Assembly (NCBI RefSeq): GCF_964355755.1
Contig: NC_092670.1
Span: 3,371,001-3,435,000, forward strand
Direction: 5' to 3'
Length of the DNA: 64,000 bases
Source: Antedon mediterranea
Taxonomy: Eukaryota > Echinodermata > Crinoidea > Comatulida > Antedonidae
Each line of letters starts with the position of its first letter. The first letter of the stretch is position 1. Of the stretch, positions 58,101 to 64,000 are shown piece by piece. The position numbers and the translations under genes are program-made. Below the pieces are notes generated by a model. It had not been told where the DNA came from. It worked only from the letters and a program-made list of their open reading frames with translations, and ran no database searches.

Positions 58101-61100
58101 ATGTTAATGTCTCATCAGAATCACAGATCTTCTCCCACAGATGTTTTAGCAATCCACCTTTTAAAATGCCTTTTTCCAGCATCCTCCAAGCTGGTCTCAT
58201 AGCTGGTACCTATTATTTTACAAAAATAGAATATAATTAAAATTTTAATTTATTAATTCAGAGTAACATTGGTAGGCCTATAATTGATTTTTTTTTCCTG
58301 TTCTAATATATAAACATCTCATGACCTGTAGGCTATGTTTTGTTTGTCTTTATTGCAGTTCACAATATTTATGGTAAGCAGAATGACAAAGTGGATTTGT
58401 AGACTCATGTCTGCCAAAGCTACTCAGGCCAAGTTGAAATAATGTATTGATCTTTGAGTTCATATGATTGTATGATGGGTACCTATATCTCAGAGAAGTT
58501 ATTTCCAATCAAAATTTCAAACATTTATTAAACAAATTTAATTTTGAAGCATGTCATTATGTTGCTGCACGTCAGTATGCAAAACATTGTTTTGTATTGA
58601 AATATATTTATTGCTAACCATATCTTTATTGTCTATGACAGTGATGATTGTCTTAAACATGTCAACTAGTTGCATCAAATCTACAACTATTATATCTCTT
58701 AGTGCCTCATCATCTGGGTAATAGAGAATCACGCCGATGTCATGTAAATACTCAAGCAGAACTTTGTGACCTTCTGTTACTTTACAGACTTCTTTGAGTA
58801 CTTCATCTTGAATCTGTTAAAAAAAATAGATTGATTAAAACCATATGACAATTCTAAAACAATTATAATAAAAAAACAGTTTATTTAATATACTATCAAT
58901 TTTCAAATAGTCTTCTGGATTACAAAACCTGCTCTCAAAACATTGTGTACTAGTATATTTAGAATGTAATTCCTCTATTTTTTATATTTTCCCAACTTTA
59001 ATGTAACAGTACATAGTTATAAATACATACTATAGAGATTTAACTTTATATATCAAGTACATCTACTGGTGAATATGGTAGTTGACTGAAAGCTTAATAT
59101 ATTTATTTATTCTGTCTTTATACTGAACTAGATGGTACGCTCGCTTCGCTCGCGTACCATCTAGGTCGTGCCCACAGATGGTTCTCGAATACATAATAAT
59201 TTCAGCGTTAAAAAACTGGCGATTTCAAATGTACGTACCGCAGGACAATAATACATGTCGTGTACAGGAACGAATAAATAGACACTGTGATTTATGTACT
59301 CAACTAAAATCAGCACCCTATTACTTCCGAAAGAGAAACTTGTCACAAATAAGACCAATTGTTTAAGTCAAATTTAAACAAACTTAATTTGTGTTTTGTA
59401 TGTAACATTAGGGTTGAGGGATGGGGAAGAGGATGGGTGCAAAGAGGAACAATGTTAAAATATATTCTTTATCCATTTAGTAACGAAATATTAATTGCTT
59501 TCATGTTTTACAAATAATATACCACTAAACACAGTAAAACATTGCGATGTAATACTTTGTTGAAACTATCACCGTCCTAGTCGATTGAAATAGTACAGAA
59601 CATGTAACGATACATCACCAAGACGTGTATATGTTTATAATACTGTATAATGTAAAACAATTTGTGAAAACCACCTCTATTCGGGGAAAATCATAAATTC
59701 GATTTAATCGTCAATAAATATTAAATTATCTAACTCAACTTAATTAGTAGGCCTAATGGTTTTCAATTGTTTCTTAGAGCCAATTCATACTTAAGTTGGT
59801 TCCTACCCTACCCACCAAAGTTGTTCTGCGTTTAGGGCATGTGATGTACCGTAGGCCTATTCTCTACTGGTTTTACAACGCTACTCATGCCAGTGAGGGA
59901 AAGGTGATGATGTGGGTGGTTTAACTGCAATAATAAAGATTTGTACATAATATACGGCGAGTGAAAACGCTAGCTCATTATCCGTTTAAAAAAAAATTAT
60001 ATCCAACCTCTGCAGCACAGATTGAAAACAAAAATGGATCGAATTTCGAGTATACAGTACTGTACTTGCCTTTATATTACGACGCCTGAGGGAATAGACA
60101 CTTGTGAAACAGAGATTGGAATGTTCCATTCATCACAAATCAATACATTTGTATAATCGTATATTAAATCTATCAAAATAGTATTTTTTTAAGAAAATCG
60201 GCCTGTCTTCAACATTATGATGCTGTACTCTAGCTGTTCAACCAGTTTTCAGCTATTAAAAACAATTATCATAGGAGGAGATAGGAAAATGCGAAGCCTC
60301 CTCGTATTTTTGTGGCGGGTATTTTTCAAGATGGACATCCATTAGACAGTGTATACCACGATCGGAAAACACCCCTATTTGGGGCAAATCGTTGAACCTA
60401 AATTCGTTTTAATCGTCAATAACTAATTACCTAACTCAATTTAATTAGTAAACAGGGTTACATCAGATGGTTAAAATCAGTACCGAAAGTATGAACGAAC
60501 TTTATATACCATCGAGTAGAAATTCTAGAAATAAACCGAGATTTACCGAATTTTGCCCTTACGTAAATTTATATATAGATGACACTTTCAGTGCTAAAGC
60601 ATTGATTTCCAAAGTGGTTCAGTAGAGAAAAATTAACAATATAATAAAATAAAAAGTAATTTACATTAGTAGACACATTTACAAAAAGGTAACTATCTAT
60701 AAAACATACAGTATATATAAAAAAAATGGAGGGAATTAAAGGTAAAAGGTACTTAATCAGTAATAATATTAAAATCAATCCAAAATATTATTTTGGATTG
60801 AATTTTTAAAAAGTGTCATAGATTTAATATAAAAAAAATAATTGTTTTATTCAGGCCTAGGATTTTAATGAGGAATTTTATTTTTGTGCCTTAATGCTAT
60901 GTGTGATTATGCTATTTTCACTACAACCATCTGTATGCAAATTTGGTGGAATGGTTATGTAACCAGCCTTTCAACTAATAACAATAGTTTCAGTTGATTA
61001 ACAATAGAACAGCAATGCCAAAAACAAACCTCCAAAATTTAATGGAGTGGTCCTTGACTACATATCTATCTGTATTTTCATTTTGGTAAAGGTCTTTCAA

Positions 61101-62507
61101 TAACTTTTGAGTAATCCTGCTAACAAACAAACAAACCGACAAACAAACAGACACATGCGATTGACTACATAAACTTCCTTGGCGGAGGTAAATAATTGAT
61201 TGGTAAGAAAATGTTAATATGAACCTATAGATGGCTATAAATTTACCTCTTACATCACACCACCTGTACATTTTCAGATGATTAAAAAGTAGCAATGTAT
61301 ACCGAAAATGGAGATCTGACTAATCAATATAGAACAAATACTGTAAACCTTATTTGTGAATCTTTCTTTATAAAAGAAATTGCCACATTATTAATAATTC
61401 ATTCAATTATTAATATTGAACGCTATTGTCTATAAATTCTTGCACCTAACCTCAGAAGTTGGTAAATAGATGTGCTTCTTTCTGCTGTGGATTTCTTGTT
61501 GAACTCGCAGCCATTTTATTGGCAAAGTGCGAATCATTTTCTTTGACAAATCCAGTATTTGTTTCATGATGGCAGAAGCATTGCTCTGTTCAAATGGTAC
61601 ACTGTTTTCAATGGTAAAAATAGTTGAACACACCATAGTTTCATATGGTTTGTCTTTTAGGGCTTCCCAAATTTTATTTTCTATTTCTTTAACCTGAAAG
61701 AAAGATATACATTTGTTATGTAGTTTCTAATATTTCTTATTTTAATCAGATTAATTAGAATAATCAAAAGACTATTTAGATAGTGATTGCTAAACGTTGT
61801 GATCCAGTTTTAGGATTAAAAAAATAGAAGATTGAATCCACTGCCTATGAAAAAAGTTTCTGCATTGTTGTGTCATGGTGATTTCTCTATGGTAGAGTCA
61901 ACTCACCTGTTCTTTCCTTTCTTCTTCAGTTCCTTTAAGGCCATTTAAATGTGTACCTATCAGTAATACAGGAGGACAAGGCTGACCATTTATCTTTGCG
62001 TCAGGTCTACTGTTTGTGTATATGGACTGAATCCAAGAAAGAATGAACTCCAGATTTGTCATTCGATGGTCATAATTGTTTCCCTAAATTTTATAAGTAT
62101 ATATGATAACAAAAAAATGTTTGTAGAACACTCAATTTTAATTTCTTTGATCATGTATAATACTGTATACAACAATTGAAAAAAACGTAATTGTTCAATC
62201 TATTGTTATTCATTTATTCAGTAATGGAGGAAAAGAATGTTCATTTATTAATGTAGTTTGTGTTGAATTGTCTATGGATAAAAAGATGTGAGAAGCTAAT
62301 TGATAAGTCTTAAAACTTTAAGATGTGTTCAGAGCAAAGGTATACATTTTTCACTATAAAGCAATCACAATCAAGGAATTGAAAATAGTGTTTAAAAACT
62401 AATAAAATTCAGCTTACAGTTGTTGGATCCAAAACTTTAGCTTGGGCATCGAGATCATCACAAAGGTTGAATACTACGCATACAACAGCAAAAGATACCA
62501 TGAAGAT
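54548..62507 (-). CDS. ROCO-family GTPase with Death domain and tandem DED-like C-terminus (partial, 12 exons)
   Basis: Exons on the minus strand, 5' to 3': 62418-62507, 61907-62083, 61451-61693, 58619-58813, 58045-58209, 57672-57950, 57255-57350, 56720-56939, 56497-56520, 56327-56353, 55938-56210, 54548-55110. Every boundary has GT and AG, phases agree, and the total is 2352 nt with one stop at the end (783 residues). Order: end of Roc GTPase (about 1-95), COR (about 110-480), short linkers, Death domain (about 506-575), DED-like pair (about 598-775). ROCO proteins are multidomain GTPases in which Roc and COR work as a unit; DAPK1 combines Roc-COR with Death. The P-loop, switch regions and any N-terminal repeats lie upstream, outside what can be read. 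The donor of exon 58619-58813 was chosen by phase and is the least certain. Not a TE: the frame is undamaged. Confidence 0.85.
55938..56210 (-). CDS. Death-domain exon
   Basis: The exon (phase 1 in and out, 273 nt) encodes one Death domain: IIWKVSEETVNCEQLGVLLG, then LSEVTTM, ILKFWRNISSKLNQLDVLCE and ALREHGQKDLADKF. The spacing of the W (helix 5), the D-x-L-C-x-A-L-R segment and D-L-A-x-K-F is that of Death domains in DAPK, FADD-like and similar proteins. It would mediate homotypic binding to another death fold. The exon matches the domain closely, as often in shuffled signalling genes. Confidence 0.85.
56327..57350 (-). CDS. COR end, basic linker and two micro-exons (57255-57350, 56720-56939, 56497-56520, 56327-56353)
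   Basis: The 96-nt exon encodes a Lys/Arg-rich stretch with KQKKRQRTKDEK. The 220-nt exon encodes VLRFLQTELKVFSQTG, a cysteine pair in PCACSPN, HVIREF and LYRKLFGNKVIPR, a COR-C-terminal segment as in other ROCO proteins. The next two exons are only 24 and 27 nt. Joined through phase 1 they give a Ser/Gln-rich linker (STSQTDVE, then SIPPQSHLQ) that leads directly into the Death-domain exon. An alternative donor inside the 96-nt exon (after AAGTCT) would also keep the frame. Confidence 0.75.
57672..61693 (-). CDS. COR domain exons (61451-61693, 58619-58813, 58045-58209, 57672-57950)
   Basis: Landmarks of COR are in order: IRTLPIKWLRVQQEI in the first exon, LLEYLHDIGVILYYPDD and IIVVDLMQLVDMFKTII in the second (the winged-helix L-H-x-x-G-x-I-L-Y and D-P-Q-W-L-x-D-V-F-like signatures), ILKGGLLKHLWEK and LMQKFGLVCEQ in the third, and FYVLSRLKP with LFHDFGSYLPDDLFQR in the fourth. 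COR mediates dimerisation of ROCO proteins. All four exons have lengths divisible by three. The intron between 58814 and 61450 is 2.6 kb and contains repeats. Confidence 0.85.
59128..59164. repeat. 37-bp perfect hairpin with TCGCTTCGCTC loop
   Basis: Arms CTAGATGGTACGC and GCGTACCATCTAG pair perfectly around 11 nt, TCGCTTCGCTC, which is the reverse complement of the loop at 15126-15162. It lies in the long intron of the ROCO gene. Confidence 0.95.
59666..60450. repeat. Diverged direct repeats in the ROCO intron
   Basis: About 90 bp around 59666-59757 recurs at about 60361-60450. Shared blocks are TTTAATCGTCAATAA, TATTYGGGG and TAACTCAATTTAATTAGTA with small changes. Confidence 0.55.
61068..61195. 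repeat. Dispersed repeat ending CTTGGCGGAGGTAA
   Basis: It contains AACTTTTGAGTAATCCTGCT, an (AAAC)n-like run and CTTCCTTGGCGGAGGTAA. This combination is, from memory, a widespread animal repeat tail; its identity is not certain. It lies in the ROCO intron. Confidence 0.5.
61907..62507 (-). CDS. Roc GTPase C-terminal half (exons 62418-62507 and 61907-62083)
   Basis: Exon 62418-62507 encodes IFMVSFAVVCVVFNLCDDLD, the hydrophobic strand and acidic turn that follow switch II in Roc domains (usually F-L-V-V-F-D-L). Exon 61907-62083 encodes a helix with FILSWIQSIY and then PPVLLIGTHLNGL, the strand and G4-like motif. Roc proteins commonly have T-H-x-D here; this one has T-H-L-N, so the specificity Asp may be replaced. 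Both exons end in phase 0. The P-loop and G3 (Asp-x-Gly) exons were not found in the next 1.5 kb, which is full of repeats. Confidence 0.8.
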
Positions 62508-62835
62508 CTATGAGATCAATTAAACAGTGTATTAAAAAAATGGTGAATATAAAAAAATGCTTGATTATCAATGAAATTTAAATTTGGAAATGCAGTGTTT
62601 GTTTTTCATAGTGTTTTAATTTTTAGATTAAAAAAATAGCTGAGTCTAGACTACTACTAAATTTATTACAGGTTTGCCATATGATAGATATTTGTTGCTA
62701 GAATTCATAAGAATAATATTTTACTTGTTTATTTTTTTACTACTGTATATTAGTGTTGTCTTATTAGAGGAATTGTGGGGAATATAGTTATATTACCATG
62801 CTGGGTCATGCAGGCTCCATGCCGGCATCAGGTAA

Positions 62836-62880
62836 AATATCCAGTATATACCAGCTGAAAGTTGGTATATACTGGATATT
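62836..62880. repeat. 18-bp perfect hairpin
   Basis: Arms AATATCCAGTATATACCA and their complement are separated by 9 nt (62854-62862). Confidence 0.95.
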
Positions 62881-62921
62881 CCGATCCCTGCTGTAGATAG
62901 TTATGCTGGTAACGATACAGG

Positions 62922-63116
62922 CAGTGGCATAACGCAGAGGCCTGATGCCCCTGGATTAGGAACCCCAGGCCCTCCAAGGCTGGAGGCCTAGGGCGTTTTT
63001 AGCCCTTTTTGACATATTTTAATGCCTGTATTTTCCTCTGGACACTGCCCAGGGCCCCCACATGCTCCGGGGCTCCTGGTTTTAGCCAGTGAGTGTTCAT
63101 AGCCATTACGCCACTG
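62922..63116. mobile_element. Short hAT-type MITE (195 bp)
   Basis: Inverted ends CAGTGGCATAACG and the complement of CAGTGGCGTAATG. Flanks GATACAGG (62914-62921) and GATGCAGG (63117-63124) match at 7 of 8. It has no coding capacity. Confidence 0.7.
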
Positions 63117-63275
63117 GATGCAGGCATCATTGGTCTCTTGAATTTGAATTGGTTGTTGTTTTTTGGCAGTTGGTGAGCATTCAATTATTTCCCTGTTTAC
63201 CATTCAGAATCTCTTCCTGAATGCTACCAATGATCTGAGCATTTACACTACCATTCAAAATATCTCCCTGAATTT

Positions 63276-64000
63276 TTATTTATTTATTTATTTAGGTTTA
63301 AAAAACACATACAAAACAGCAGCCATTGGCTGATAACGTTTGTTTACAATCAATATACATATATAATTAAAAGTAAAAGAGGCACAATTACAAACAGCAT
63401 AGAAAAATAACTATATATTATAAAACACAAAATACAGTATTATTCGTTCATAAAATTGAGTACGTCATTATTATTATTATTATTTAAGATTATTATTAGT
63501 ATATAAATTATTAAAATTATTATATAAAAGGTCGAAACGGCATCGAGAAAGTGAGAAATAATCATGGAAATCAACCCATATCAGTTAGCATTAATAAACT
63601 TAACAATCGTAGGTATGGCAGACCTTTGGTATCGTTCAGTTTTACACCTGGGGGGAAGGAGACTTCCGGTACTAGTTGTATTAGACCTAAGGGTTCTCTT
63701 CTGCCAGCGGCAAGGAGGTAGCATGTCTCGAAAACAGTTGGACTTGAGTAACCCCCTCCCAAAGGACAACACAAGAGTGTCTCTCCTTGCCTCGAGAGAA
63801 GGTAACCCTGTAACCTCTAGGGCATTGTCATAGGAAATGTAGGTAGCACCTAACATTATTCGACATGCTCTTTTCTGGATGGTCTCAATGCTGCTGGCCA
63901 TTTTTTTGGTAATAGCACCATGCCATACCTGGCAAGCGTATTCCAAGATGGGCCTATAATACTGGCATTTTGCTTCCACGCCTGTGAGAAAAGGGCTTTA
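63276..64000 (-). mobile_element. LINE 3' part with (TAAA)n tail, running off the window
   Basis: The tail is (TTTA)n on the plus strand at 63276-63294. ORF2 C-terminus is at 63581-63979. The 5' part lies beyond 64000. It belongs to a Jockey-like type different from copies A, B and D. Confidence 0.75.
63581..63979 (-). pseudogene. LINE ORF2 C-terminus (Jockey-like)
   Basis: The frame encodes YYRPILEYACQVWHGAITKK, then IQKRACRIMLG, ALEVTGLPSLEARRDTL and FRDMLPP. These are the thumb-to-C-terminal landmarks of Jockey/RTE-like reverse transcriptases (Y-x-x-P-x-L-E-Y-A-x-x-V-W, then I-Q-x-R-A-x-R-I). The RT active site would be off the right edge. It probably lies in an intron or upstream region of the ROCO gene. 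The last third of the frame departs from the usual pattern, so a frameshift is likely. Confidence 0.75.

Noticed and set aside
60768-60803. AATCCAAAATA inverted repeat
   Set aside because: Short, AT-rich and interrupted by small indels; could be chance.
62508-63275. Missing P-loop exon of the ROCO gene
   Set aside because: I looked for a G-x-x-x-x-G-K-S/T or D-x-G-G-type coding segment on the minus strand and saw none; the sequence is repeats and AT-rich intron.

Overview
The window is AT-rich animal nuclear DNA. It has introns with GT-AG splice sites, non-LTR retrotransposons with APE endonuclease, hAT and PIF/Harbinger-like DNA transposons, long satellites and tRNA-derived SINE heads. The only convincing host gene is a ROCO (Roc-COR) GTPase with a C-terminal Death domain. 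That gene, together with several tracts rich in TAGGCC/CCTAGG, suggests a marine invertebrate deuterostome, probably an echinoderm. The species cannot be fixed from the sequence alone.

Layout. 0.9-4.1 kb: decayed Ty3/gypsy-like pol on the minus strand. 4.9-12.05 kb: a minus-strand LINE (copy A) with an esterase-type ORF1 and a deleted reverse transcriptase, split by two nested Harbinger-like elements (5.8-9.3 kb). 12.4-15.1 kb: a tRNA-Lys-like SINE head and dispersed repeats. 15.1-19.6 kb: a second copy of the same LINE (copy B), split by a hAT-type element with a perfect 8-bp target duplication; that element carries a Jockey/CR1-like LINE with an open 500-residue reading frame. 19.5-22.4 kb: a MITE-like element, a hairpin element and a SINE head. 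23.1-26.6 kb: the best copy (D) of the LINE family. 26.8-28.15 kb: a hAT remnant with a dimerisation domain. 28.4-36.4 kb: a series of long-inverted-repeat elements, including a four-element, three-level nest at 33.3-36.0 kb. 38.5-42.05 kb: a long-TIR element filled with tandem arrays. 42.5-43.2 kb: a 48-bp minisatellite. 43.8-46.3 kb: direct repeats and a hAT element with a perfect 8-bp duplication. 47.25-52.07 kb: a 66-bp satellite of 73 units. 52.8-53.8 kb: a 77-bp satellite. 54.5-62.5 kb: the ROCO gene on the minus strand. 63.3-64.0 kb: another LINE 3' end.

The ROCO gene was rebuilt from twelve exons with consistent phase (2352 nt, 783 residues plus stop). Its order is end of Roc GTPase, COR, basic linker, two micro-exons, Death domain, then a single last exon that looks like two DED-like death folds. 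The N-terminus, including the P-loop, lies beyond the window or in unrecognised exons to the right. Such an architecture suggests a signalling GTPase feeding a death-fold (apoptosis or innate immunity) pathway. The Roc, COR and Death calls are well supported; the tandem DED call is an inference.

The mobile elements explain most of the remaining sequence. Many insertion junctions can be read exactly, because target duplications are intact or because a related copy in the window shows the empty site.
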